Notes under the pieces: model-generated | Database searches by the model: none | What the model was told of the DNA's origin: nothing | The model's input: the letters and a program-made list of their open reading frames with translations, nothing else | Shown here: positions 7,177 through 14,154 of the stretch, piece after piece | Numbering within the stretch: the first letter of the stretch is position 1 | Layout of the letters: every line of letters begins with the position of its first letter | From: JBHEKP01 sp041859375 | GTDB taxonomy: Bacteria; Hydrogenedentota; Hydrogenedentia; Hydrogenedentales; CAITNO01 | DNA length: 14,397 bases | Reading direction: 5' to 3' | Assembly (NCBI GenBank): GCA_041859375.1 | Contig: JBHEKP010000235.1 | Span: 1-14,397, forward strand | Position numbers and translations under genes: made by a program

Positions 7177-7812
7177 GGTTTTCAGGGTCTCGATGGCCTC
7201 CAGGTAGGAGTGGTGTCGGAACACATAGGCGCCCGCGACCAGCACGTTGGCCCCCGCCTGGATCACCTGGGCGGCGGTGCGCTCGTCAATGCCGCCGTCC
7301 ACCTCCAAATCCCGCTCGTCGCCGAGCATGGCGCGGACGTTGGCGATTTTCTGGAGTGTTTCGGGGATGAAGGACTGGCCGCCGAAGCCGGGGTTCACCG
7401 ACATGAGCAGCACCATGTCCACCGCGCCGGCGAGGTATTCGAGCTCGTCCTCGGGCGTGCCGGGGTTGAGGACGACGCCGGCCTTGCAGCCCATGTCCTG
7501 AATCTTGGAGATGAGCCGGAGCGGGTGGCGGCAGGCCTCCACGTGGAAGGTGATGATGTCCGCGCCCGCGTTGACGAAGTCCTCGGCGTAGCGTTCGGGA
7601 TCGGTGATCATGAGGTGCACGTCGAGGAGCGCCTCGCAGTGGCGGCGCATGCTCGCCAGCACCGGGGGGCCGAAGGTGATGTTCGGCACGAAGTGGCCGT
7701 CCATCACGTCGCAGTGGACCATGTCCGCGCCCGCCTTCACAACATTTTGAATTTCCTCGCCCAACCGCGAGAAGTCGCAGGACAGGAGCGACGGAGAAAC
7801 CTTGATTTTCAT
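7165..7812 (-). CDS. rpe: Ribulose-phosphate 3-epimerase
   Basis: This 215-residue cytosolic enzyme interconverts D-ribulose 5-phosphate and D-xylulose 5-phosphate in the pentose phosphate and Calvin pathways. The TIM-barrel family marks are complete: SPSLLSCDF near the N-terminus, VHCDVMDGHFVPNITFGP with H33 and D35, LDVHLMI with H66, the MSVNPGFGGQSF phosphate-site segment, and EVDGGID with D172. H33, D35, H66 and D172 match the metal-binding and catalytic set of the family. Length is standard. The ATG is supported by GGAGG seven bases upstream. It is the last gene of the ybaB-fmt-rsmB-PASTA-rpe run, 52 bases after the PASTA gene. A small GC hairpin (CGCCGG/CCGGCG, 7826-7842) lies in that gap, just before the ribosome binding site. 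Confidence 0.97.
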   Translation of the reverse strand: MKIKVSPSLLSCDFSRLGEEIQNVVKAGADMVHCDVMDGHFVPNITFGPPVLASMRRHCEALLDVHLMITDPERYAEDFVNAGADIITFHVEACRHPLRLISKIQDMGCKAGVVLNPGTPEDELEYLAGAVDMVLLMSVNPGFGGQSFIPETLQKIANVRAMLGDERDLEVDGGIDERTAAQVIQAGANVLVAGAYVFRHHSYLEAIETLKTAGD

Positions 7813-7864
7813 TTTTCAACCTCCGCGCCGGACGGGCCGGCGAGCCGATAAGCCTTAGCCGCGT

Positions 7865-9013
7865 TCACATTGCCGGGGGGGGCGGCGGCGCCGCGCCCAT
7901 GGCCGCCGGGGCCGCGCCGCCCTTGAGGTGGTAGGAGGCCTCCAGGCGGTTGTCCACATGTATCTCCACAACAGCCTCCTGGATGTAGGTCACGGGGATG
8001 CGCACCGCGGTGCCCGCCAGGTAGGTGGCCCGCGCCTGCTCGTCGAAGGCCGGGGGCTTTGTCCAGACGGTCTGGCGCGCGCCGGTCCGGTCGATCACGT
8101 CCACGCGCACGTCGCGTCCGAACCAGTCGTAGGGCATTTCGTGGCGCACCTGGGCCTCGAAGCGCTCGGTGGGGCCGGTCATGCCCTGGGAGGGCTTGTA
8201 GTCGTAGGTGATGGTCTGGTTCGGATAAATCAGCGTGTCCGGGGGCGGGTTCTGGGCCAGCACCACGTCGAGGGGCGCGTCCGGGATGTCCACCATGTTG
8301 CCGATGAGCATCACCCCATAGGGGGCCATGAGCTTTTCAATTTCGTCCAGGCGCATGCCGCGCAGGTCGGGCATCAGGTCGCTCGCCCGGGCCGTGCCCG
8401 CGCTGAGGAGGAGGTGGATTTCCCCCTGGCCCGCCAGCCCCGCGCCGGGGGGCGGGTCCTGGGCCATGACGGTGTCGCGCGCCGTGTCGGCGGGGATGCG
8501 CGCGAGGCTGCCCACGCGGAAGCGGGACTGCACGATGGCGCGGCGCGCGTCCTCCAGGGGCATGTTGCGCACGTCGGGGGCCTTCAGGAAATCCTCGCCC
8601 ATGCTCACGGCGATGTCCACGCGCCGTCCGGTGCGCACGACCTGGCCGGGGGCGGGGCGCTGGGAAATCACGAAATACCTAGGGATGGAGGGGTGGGGCA
8701 CCTGGGTCTGCCTGCCCAGTTCGAGCCCCTTTTCACCCAGCAGGGAGGCCGCCTCGGTGACGGGCAGGTTGGCGATGGCGGGCACGGTGACATGCTGTCC
8801 GCCGTTGAGGGCGTGCATGAACACGTACCAGCCCGCCCCGGCCATGACCAGCAGGAACACGACGAGCGCCACGGACCAGCGGATGCCCCATGCGGTGAAG
8901 CGGATGACGAAGAACAGGACGCTCAGGATTGCTTCCGAAAACGCGTCAAGAAGAATCCGTCCAACGCTCCTCCGGCGGGGCCGGTCTGGTATTGTCCCTT
9001 GGCTGTCTTCCAC
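7865..9013 (-). CDS. Single-pass membrane protein with three PASTA repeats, no kinase
   Basis: About 382 residues: a short basic cytoplasmic N-terminus, a long hydrophobic region around 24-66 with the main membrane span near 47-66, then about three extracytoplasmic PASTA repeats (roughly 73-138, 140-206 and 208-275). Typical PASTA phrases are VPAIANLPVTEAASLL, PDVRNMPLEDARRAI with AQDPPPGAGL, and MPDLRGMRLDEIEKL with AQNPPPDTLI. A final domain of about 100 residues and a proline-rich tail are not recognised. PASTA repeats bind peptidoglycan or its precursors. There is no Ser/Thr kinase or transpeptidase domain, so it may be a wall sensor, scaffold or division protein. The best start is GTG at 9013, which overlaps the end of rsmB by 91 bases; the frame has no later ATG, GTG or TTG before the membrane segment. 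A rarer ATT behind a GGAGGAG inside the overlap is another possibility. Product type is surer than the start. Confidence 0.82.
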   Translation of the reverse strand: MEDSQGTIPDRPRRRSVGRILLDAFSEAILSVLFFVIRFTAWGIRWSVALVVFLLVMAGAGWYVFMHALNGGQHVTVPAIANLPVTEAASLLGEKGLELGRQTQVPHPSIPRYFVISQRPAPGQVVRTGRRVDIAVSMGEDFLKAPDVRNMPLEDARRAIVQSRFRVGSLARIPADTARDTVMAQDPPPGAGLAGQGEIHLLLSAGTARASDLMPDLRGMRLDEIEKLMAPYGVMLIGNMVDIPDAPLDVVLAQNPPPDTLIYPNQTITYDYKPSQGMTGPTERFEAQVRHEMPYDWFGRDVRVDVIDRTGARQTVWTKPPAFDEQARATYLAGTAVRIPVTYIQEAVVEIHVDNRLEASYHLKGGAAPAAMGAAPPPPPAM

Positions 9014-10260
9014 GGTATGAGCAACTCCGGACCGTCCTCGGCCGCGCACAGGCCGTCCACGGACACAGTTTCGACCACCCCCCGGGTTTCGCGCCGGGCA
9101 AAGGTGCACACGGAATACACGACAAGACCGCCATTTTTACAGAGGCGCAGGGCCTCGCGCAAGAGCAGGGCCTGTTCCCCGGCGAGCCGTTCGGACGTTT
9201 CCGGCGTGATGCGCCACTTCAGGTCGGGGTGGCGCCGCAGCGTGCCGAGCCCCGAGCAGGGGGCGTCCACAAGCACCCGGTCGAAGGTTTCGTCCGCAAA
9301 GGGGGCCTTGAACCCGGAGCCGCACAGGGGGAAAACACCGGTCAACCCGAGGCGATCCACATTGTCCACGAGCATGCCCAGCCGCCGCCAGTCGCCGTCC
9401 ATGGCGGCAATGGCCGCACCGCCGCCCGCCAACTGCGCCATGTGCGTGGTTTTGCCGCCGGGCGCGGCGCACATGTCCAATACCTTTTCCCCGGGTTGGG
9501 GTTCCATCAAATGCCCGGGAAGGAGGGACGCGGGGTCCTGAAGCATGAAAAGGCCGTCCCGGAAGGCCCGTGTCTCCACCGGGTTGCCGCCGTCCACCAC
9601 GGTAAGCTCCTCGGGGACGGGGGTGGCCTTGACCACGGCCAGCCCCTGCTTTTGCAGGATGGCGGCGAGTTTTTCCGGGGTGGTTTTCAGCGTGTTCACC
9701 CGCAGCGCCGCCGGGGCCTGGGTGTTTGCCGCCGCGCAGAATTCCGCCGCCTTTTCCACGCCGTGCCCCTCCACCCACTCCCGCACCAGCCAGCGCGGCA
9801 TGGAGTGGCGCACCCGCAGGAACTCCACCGGCTGGGTTTCGGGATCGGGCAGGGCCACGTCGTCCAGGCTTTGCGGCGCGCGGCGGAGCACGGCGTTGAC
9901 CATCCGCGCCAGCCCCGCATGGGAGCGTTTTTGCGCCAGGTCCACGGCGGTGTGGACCATCGCCGGGCGGGTCACCTGCGAAAGGAACAGGCCCTGGAAG
10001 ACGGCCATGCGCAGGATGACCAGGATGGCCGGGGGCAGCTTGTCCAGCGGCTGGGTGCAGATGCCCGAAAGCACATGGTCGCAGAGGAGCCGGTGGCGCA
10101 CGGCGCCGTAGCAGAGCTGGGCCAGGAAACGCCGCCCGCGCGGGGCGAAGTCGGGCCTGCGCCGCAGGGTTTTGTCAATGGAAACGTCAAGATGCACCCC
10201 CCGCTCAAAGACGCGGAGCAGCACGTCCACGGCGGCGTCGCGCACGGGATCGGCGGGCAT
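8923..10260 (-). CDS. rsmB: 16S rRNA (cytosine-967-C5)-methyltransferase RsmB
   Basis: This 445-residue cytosolic enzyme methylates C5 of cytosine 967 in 16S rRNA using SAM. The N-terminal third is the NusB-like RNA-binding domain (AAVDVLLRVFERG to VNAVLRRAP). The C-terminal Rossmann methyltransferase has VLDMCAAPGGKTTHMA as the SAM site, VDAPCSGLG with C335, and VYSVCTF with C385. By family knowledge the second cysteine attacks C6 of the base and the first helps release the product. Length is close to the E. coli protein (429). The start ATG shares one base with the fmt stop (TGATG), implying translational coupling. The frame is open further upstream inside fmt, but that part is out-of-frame fmt coding sequence, not protein. 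Its 3' end overlaps the proposed PASTA gene. Confidence 0.95.
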   Translation of the reverse strand: MPADPVRDAAVDVLLRVFERGVHLDVSIDKTLRRRPDFAPRGRRFLAQLCYGAVRHRLLCDHVLSGICTQPLDKLPPAILVILRMAVFQGLFLSQVTRPAMVHTAVDLAQKRSHAGLARMVNAVLRRAPQSLDDVALPDPETQPVEFLRVRHSMPRWLVREWVEGHGVEKAAEFCAAANTQAPAALRVNTLKTTPEKLAAILQKQGLAVVKATPVPEELTVVDGGNPVETRAFRDGLFMLQDPASLLPGHLMEPQPGEKVLDMCAAPGGKTTHMAQLAGGGAAIAAMDGDWRRLGMLVDNVDRLGLTGVFPLCGSGFKAPFADETFDRVLVDAPCSGLGTLRRHPDLKWRITPETSERLAGEQALLLREALRLCKNGGLVVYSVCTFARRETRGVVETVSVDGLCAAEDGPELLIPWKTAKGQYQTGPAGGALDGFFLTRFRKQS

Positions 10261-11195
10261 CAGCCGGTTTCCCCAAAGCGGTCCCCCGCCTTCATGGGGT
10301 TTCCAAGAAGGAAGGCCGCCGTGTCCATCGCCTTTTTGCCGGGCGCCTGGAGGCGCAGTATGGCGAGCCGGCCGCCGCCCGCGGCCACCAGAATGCGGTC
10401 CCTGAGCACGGCTGTGACGGTGCCGGGCGCGGCGTCGGCTGGCCCGTCCGCCACGGTGGCGGCGAGGATTTTGAACACCTCGCCGTTGTGGATGCACTGG
10501 GCGGTGGGCCAGGGGACCATGGCCCGCACCAGGTTGTGCAGTTCCGCGGCGGGACGATCCCAGCGGATGCGCCCGTCCTCCTTGGCCAGCATTTTGCAGT
10601 AGGTGACTCCCGCGCCGCCCTGCGGCCGGGCCGGAAGTTCGCCGTCGGCGGCGAGGGCCACCGCGTCCGCCAGCATGCGCCCGCCCATGGCGGCCAGCCG
10701 CGCCGTCAGCGCCTCCGCGTTCTCCTCCGGCCCCACGGGGGTGCGCTCCTGCAGGACAATGTCGCCCGCGTCCATTTCCAAGGATATTTTCATGATGGTC
10801 ACCCCTGTTTCCGTGTCGCCGTGGAGCAGGGCGGTCTGGATGGGGGAGGGTCCGCGCCAGCGGGGCAGCAGGCTGGGGTGCATGTTCAGCCAGCCCAGGG
10901 GCGGGATGTCCAGCAGGGACTGTTTGAGCAGACGACCGTAGGCGGTGACCAGGCAGAGGTCGGGGCGCTGATCGCGCATCCACGCCTCGAAGGTTCCGTC
11001 GTTGAGTTTGGCGGGCTGGTGCACGGGGATGCCCCGCGCCAGCGCCCATTCCTTCACCGGCGGCGGGGCCGGTTTGCCGCTGCGGCCTTTGGGCTTGTCG
11101 GGCTGGCACACCACCGCCGCGACGCCGAAGCGCTCATGGACGGCGGACAGGCTGGGAACGGCGAGTTCCGGGGTTCCGAAAAAGAGGATGCGCAC
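10260..11195 (-). CDS. fmt: Methionyl-tRNA formyltransferase
   Basis: This 311-residue cytosolic enzyme formylates Met-tRNAi with 10-formyl-tetrahydrofolate for translation initiation. The catalytic domain has FFGTPELAVPSL at the start and NMHPSLLPRWRG with N104 and H106, followed by TGVTIMKISLEMDAGDI with D142. These correspond to the catalytic Asn/His/Asp set of the family. The C-terminal tRNA-binding domain follows from about 200 (LHNLVRAMVPWPTA onward). Length matches E. coli Fmt (315). The start is a GTG directly after the ybaB stop (TGAGTG), without a strong ribosome binding site, so coupled reinitiation is likely. Its stop overlaps the rsmB start by one base. Peptide deformylase, often next to fmt, is not in the window. 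Confidence 0.96.
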   Translation of the reverse strand: MRILFFGTPELAVPSLSAVHERFGVAAVVCQPDKPKGRSGKPAPPPVKEWALARGIPVHQPAKLNDGTFEAWMRDQRPDLCLVTAYGRLLKQSLLDIPPLGWLNMHPSLLPRWRGPSPIQTALLHGDTETGVTIMKISLEMDAGDIVLQERTPVGPEENAEALTARLAAMGGRMLADAVALAADGELPARPQGGAGVTYCKMLAKEDGRIRWDRPAAELHNLVRAMVPWPTAQCIHNGEVFKILAATVADGPADAAPGTVTAVLRDRILVAAGGGRLAILRLQAPGKKAMDTAAFLLGNPMKAGDRFGETG

Positions 11196-11528
11196 TCAGG
11201 TCAGCCCCGGAATGTTGTAGCCGCCCGCGATGTCGGACATGCGCTGCCGGGTGCGCTCCTGCACGGTCTGCAGGGCCATGTTCACCGCCGACTGCACCAT
11301 CTCCTCCAGGGTCTGCACATCGTTGGGGTTCACGATTTCGGGGTCTATTTTGATGGAGAGTATCTCCATGGTGCCGGTCACGCGCACCGTGACCATGCCG
11401 CCGCCGACGGAGGTCTCGATTTCCTCGCGGGCCAGCTCCGCCTTCAGTTCCTCGATGCGGCCCTTCATTTCCATGGCCTGCTTGAGCATGGCGCCCATTT
11501 TTCCAAGATCACCCAGTCCGCCGAGCAT
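11196..11528 (-). CDS. ybaB: YbaB/EbfC family nucleoid-associated protein
   Basis: A 110-residue small DNA-binding protein of the YbaB/EbfC family. Members form dimers shaped like tweezers that bind DNA and affect nucleoid structure or gene expression. Family marks are the N-terminal GGLGDLGKMGAMLKQAMEM helix, the VGGGMVTVRVTGTMEILSIKIDPEIV beta core (positions about 46-71), and the ALQTVQERTRQRM helix near the end. The ATG at 11528 is set by GAAAGGA eight bases upstream; the frame is open for another 104 codons upstream, but that stretch is the repeat-containing control region and low in coding character. It is the first gene of the minus-strand operon and abuts fmt with no gap. Its usual neighbours dnaX and recR are absent, which is unusual placement. 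Confidence 0.92.
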   Translation of the reverse strand: MLGGLGDLGKMGAMLKQAMEMKGRIEELKAELAREEIETSVGGGMVTVRVTGTMEILSIKIDPEIVNPNDVQTLEEMVQSAVNMALQTVQERTRQRMSDIAGGYNIPGLT

Positions 11529-11569
11529 GGGCAAAGTCCTTTCAAAGTTAGTGGGAGTGCAACAAGAAG

Positions 11570-11599
11570 AGTATACCTGTCCGGGGCGGGAACCCGCAA
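11570..11599 (-). promoter_or_regulatory. Probable promoter of the ybaB-fmt-rsmB-PASTA-rpe operon
   Basis: On the minus strand TTGCGG (11599-11594) and TATACT (11575-11570) are 18 bases apart. The -10 matches five of six consensus bases and the -35 three of six. Transcription would begin near 11563, about 35 bases before the ybaB start. A perfect 12-bp palindrome (GCGGG-AA-CCCGC, 11586-11597) covers the end of the -35 and part of the spacer and could be a regulator site. Confidence 0.5.
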
Positions 11600-11610
11600 A
11601 GGCGGGGGGG

Positions 11611-11670
11611 ATGGACGGTATGGACGGTATGGACGGCATGGACGGCATGGACGGGGGACGGGGGACGGGG
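11611..11670. repeat. Short tandem repeat, 9-bp then 7-bp units
   Basis: Five consecutive 9-bp units read ATGGACGG followed by T, T, C, C and G (11611-11655). They pass into shorter GGACGGG units with a G-run up to about 11673. The tract sits in the divergent control region, directly before the -35 of the DUF2339 promoter. Such tracts change length by slippage. A similar GGATGGACGATGG stretch occurs once near 2796. Confidence 0.9.
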
Positions 11671-11674
11671 GGGA

Positions 11675-11703
11675 TTGACAAAGGGTTGCGGTTGGGATAA
11701 GAT
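11675..11703 (+). promoter_or_regulatory. Strong sigma70-like promoter of the DUF2339-DUF3999 operon
   Basis: A perfect TTGACA (11675-11680), a 17-base spacer and TAAGAT (11698-11703, four of six matches) face the DUF2339 gene. Transcription would start near 11709-11711 and give a leader of about 100 bases. It is the best promoter in the window. The -35 begins a few bases after the tandem repeat. Confidence 0.75.
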
Positions 11704-11705
11704 AC

Positions 11706-11721
11706 TGTTAGAAATCTAACA
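11706..11721. promoter_or_regulatory. 16-bp palindromic operator candidate over the transcription start
   Basis: TGTTAGA and TCTAACA form perfect 7-base arms around AA, starting three bases after the -10 hexamer. A dimeric repressor bound here would block the promoter. Its AT-rich sequence stands out in GC-rich surroundings, so chance is less likely. The binding protein is not known and no regulator gene is nearby. Confidence 0.6.
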
Positions 11722-11794
11722 ATCATGGTGTGACTGGAGTGAAGGTTGATGGGCGGTTTTGGGATGGTTACACTGTGATTGTGGTGGAACACAT

Positions 11795-11800
11795 GGAGGT
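11795..11800 (+). promoter_or_regulatory. Ribosome binding site that sets the DUF2339 start
   Basis: GGAGGT lies eight bases before the ATG at 11809. An in-frame ATG at 11779 would add ten residues but has no such site. The later start also begins directly with the hydrophobic segment MAIGLLVGLVILLG. Confidence 0.7.
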
Positions 11801-11808
11801 GGACGGTC

Positions 11809-14154
11809 ATGGCAATCGGGTTGCTTGTGGGGCTGGTCATACTGCTCGGGCTGATTGGGGGCTATATCGGTGCCATCCGCAGCATCACGCTGGGGCGGCG
11901 GGTGAACGAGCTGCAGGAGCGGATCGACCGGATATATCTCAAACTTGACCAGTTGCGGCTGGCGGAGCATCCGCGGGAGGCAGTCAAACCGGCTGTTTCC
12001 GCGGTTCCACCCGCAACCGGCACGGGGGAAGCCGGGGAGAGGGAGGAGGCCCTTTCTGACGCCGCATTGCCCACCGTGCCGCCGCCGCCGCCGCTCCCCG
12101 CAGTGAAACCGGCCCCCGCACCGGCGGCCAGAACGATGCCGGTTTCACGGGAAAACGCGGCGGAAATCCCGCCGGTTCCCGCCCCGTTCCAGCGTTCCTG
12201 GGACAATGTGGACATTGAGCAGTTTCTGGGGCTCAAGGGAATCATCTGGGCCGGGGTGCTCATGCTTCTGGTGGGGGGCGGGCTTTTCCTCAAGTACATG
12301 TACGACAACAACTGGCTGGGGCCGATGGGACGGGACCTGCTGATGGCGGTGGTGTCGGCGTGCGCGATTGGGCTGGGCGAGGCGGCGCGGCGCAAAAAAT
12401 ACGGCCCCCTCTTCCATGCCCTCACCGGCGGCGGCGTGGCCGGGTTGTACACCTCCCTTTATTTTGTGCTGAACATCCACCACCTGGCGTCGCCCGGCGC
12501 GGTGATGGCGCTGTCGGTGGGTGTGACCGTTTTCGCCCTCTGCCTTGCGGTGCTGCACAACGCGCAGACCATCGCGTTGCTGGCGCTGGGCGGCGGCCTG
12601 CTCAGTCCGGTGCTCTTTTCATCGGGGGAGAACCGCCCCCACGCGCTGTTCCTGTATGTGATTGCGGTGGATCTGGTGGCGGTGGGTGCGGCGCTTTTCA
12701 GGAAGTGGCGGTGGGTGAACACGGCCGCCCTTGCGGGATCATGGCTGCTGTACTCCTCATGGTTTGCGACCTACTACGCCGCGGACCAGCGCGTCCCGGC
12801 GCTGCTTTACGCCACGGCGTTCTACGCGATCTTCCTCTGCACGGGCACGGCGAACGGGCTGGTGCGCCGGGAGAAGGAGGGGATTGCGGAGGTGGCCGTG
12901 GCGCTTGCGGCCACCTTTGCGGCATTGGCGGCGTATTACCGGGTGTTCATGCCGGACGGGCGGATAACCCTCGGGTTTGTGGTGCTGGCGCAGGCGGCGG
13001 CCACCTTTGGCCTTTACCTGCTGTGGCAGCGGCGCGTCCGGGCCTCCATGCAGTTTTCGCGCACGCTGCTTGTGACGGCGATGGCGCTGACCATGCTGGC
13101 GATACCCCTTCAGGTGCGGCACTACGGCATACCCATCGCGTGGGCGGCGCAGGCGGTGCTGCTGGCGTATGTGGGGGGCATGTACCGCGACGGGCTGGTG
13201 CGACTGGGCGGCGTGGCCGCGCTGGCGCTGGCGGTGTGCGGCCTGCTGGCGGAGCTGCCGCTGCATTCGGAGGCGTTCATCCCCCTGGCCAACACGCCCT
13301 TCCTGGCCTGGGCCTGGGTGGCGGGCGCGGCGGCGCTGACGGCCCTTCTGCTGCGGAGGGAGACGGTGCTGGACGAGGAAATCGAGCGCAGCCTGGCGCT
13401 GCTGTGCGCCGGGGGCGCCTGTGTGATTATCACGGCGGCGCTCAGCATGGAGGACTGGCTGTGGTGGCAGGTGGGCCGCTCCGAGTGGCTGGCGCTGACC
13501 GCGCCGTACCAGGCGCAGTCCCTCGCGCTGCTGTGGGCTGTGATTACGGGGGCGGCCTGGCTGGGGCTGAACCGGTTCAGGCGGGAATGGAAGGCGCTCT
13601 CACTGCTGCCCGCGGCGGTGCTGGTGATGTGCGTGCTCGCGGGGTTTGGGCACTACCAAAGCGGCTGGACCGGGCTCTGCCTCAACACGGCCTTTTTGGC
13701 GGCGATGCTGGCCCCCGCGGTGATCTGGCTGCTTGCCCGCGACCTGTCCGACGACCCGATCATGGCGGGCACCCCCCCGATGCTGGTGGTGGCCGGGCAT
13801 GTGTTACTGGCGGTGGCCTGCGCGGTGGAGCTGCACCGCTGGAGCATCGCGGAGCAGGCCATCTCCACCCGCACGGCAATCAGCCTGATGTCCGTGGTCT
13901 GGGGTGTCCACGCGCTCTGCCTGGTGGTGGGCGGGCTGGCCACGCGGGTGTACGCGCGGCGCGCGCTGGGCATGGGCATGTTCGGCGTGGTCATCATGAA
14001 GGTGATTCTCTATGACACGTCCACCCTCCAGCAGCACTACCGCATCCTTTCCTGGGTGGGCTGCGGGCTGTTGCTGATGGTTGCTGGATATTTTTACCAC
14101 CGGTTCAGCGCGGTGCTGACTGTGCCGGAAAAGGACGGGGAAACGAAGCCATGA
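11809..14154 (+). CDS. DUF2339 family polytopic membrane protein
   Basis: This 781-residue inner-membrane protein begins with a membrane span (about 2-22), followed by a short coiled coil (RRVNELQERIDRIYLKLDQL, about 30-49). A Pro/Ala-rich linker (about 60-130) then leads to the family core starting at W-DNVDIEQFLGLKGIIWAGVL. The remainder is a long series of hydrophobic segments, perhaps 20 or more, up to a short charged C-terminus. The core phrases GGGLFLKYMYDNNWLGPMGR, LTGGGVAGLYTSLYF and LALGGGLLSPVL are typical of DUF2339. The biochemical role of the family is unknown; envelope or transport functions are only guesses. The gene has its own promoter and possible operator. Its stop overlaps the next start (ATGA), so it is coupled to the DUF3999-type gene, a common partner of this family. 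Confidence 0.9.
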   Translation: MAIGLLVGLVILLGLIGGYIGAIRSITLGRRVNELQERIDRIYLKLDQLRLAEHPREAVKPAVSAVPPATGTGEAGEREEALSDAALPTVPPPPPLPAVKPAPAPAARTMPVSRENAAEIPPVPAPFQRSWDNVDIEQFLGLKGIIWAGVLMLLVGGGLFLKYMYDNNWLGPMGRDLLMAVVSACAIGLGEAARRKKYGPLFHALTGGGVAGLYTSLYFVLNIHHLASPGAVMALSVGVTVFALCLAVLHNAQTIALLALGGGLLSPVLFSSGENRPHALFLYVIAVDLVAVGAALFRKWRWVNTAALAGSWLLYSSWFATYYAADQRVPALLYATAFYAIFLCTGTANGLVRREKEGIAEVAVALAATFAALAAYYRVFMPDGRITLGFVVLAQAAATFGLYLLWQRRVRASMQFSRTLLVTAMALTMLAIPLQVRHYGIPIAWAAQAVLLAYVGGMYRDGLVRLGGVAALALAVCGLLAELPLHSEAFIPLANTPFLAWAWVAGAAALTALLLRRETVLDEEIERSLALLCAGGACVIITAALSMEDWLWWQVGRSEWLALTAPYQAQSLALLWAVITGAAWLGLNRFRREWKALSLLPAAVLVMCVLAGFGHYQSGWTGLCLNTAFLAAMLAPAVIWLLARDLSDDPIMAGTPPMLVVAGHVLLAVACAVELHRWSIAEQAISTRTAISLMSVVWGVHALCLVVGGLATRVYARRALGMGMFGVVIMKVILYDTSTLQQHYRILSWVGCGLLLMVAGYFYHRFSAVLTVPEKDGETKP

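Noticed and set aside
7928..10602. Long plus-strand frames opposite the PASTA, rsmB and fmt genes
   Set aside because: Low-complexity composition with no recognisable domain; the opposite strand encodes clear housekeeping enzymes.
10261..11109. Upstream extension of rsmB to more than 700 residues
   Set aside because: The extra part is out-of-frame fmt sequence (Arg/Pro/Gly-rich). The ATG at 10260 overlapping the fmt stop gives the normal RsmB length.
11749..11778. Nine-codon leader peptide before DUF2339
   Set aside because: ATG at 11749 is followed by a stop after nine codons, but there is no clear ribosome binding site and no terminator-like structure that would make attenuation plausible.
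11529..11840. Upstream extension of the YbaB protein by 104 residues
   Set aside because: It would translate the tandem repeat and both promoters, and a good ribosome binding site precedes the ATG at 11528.
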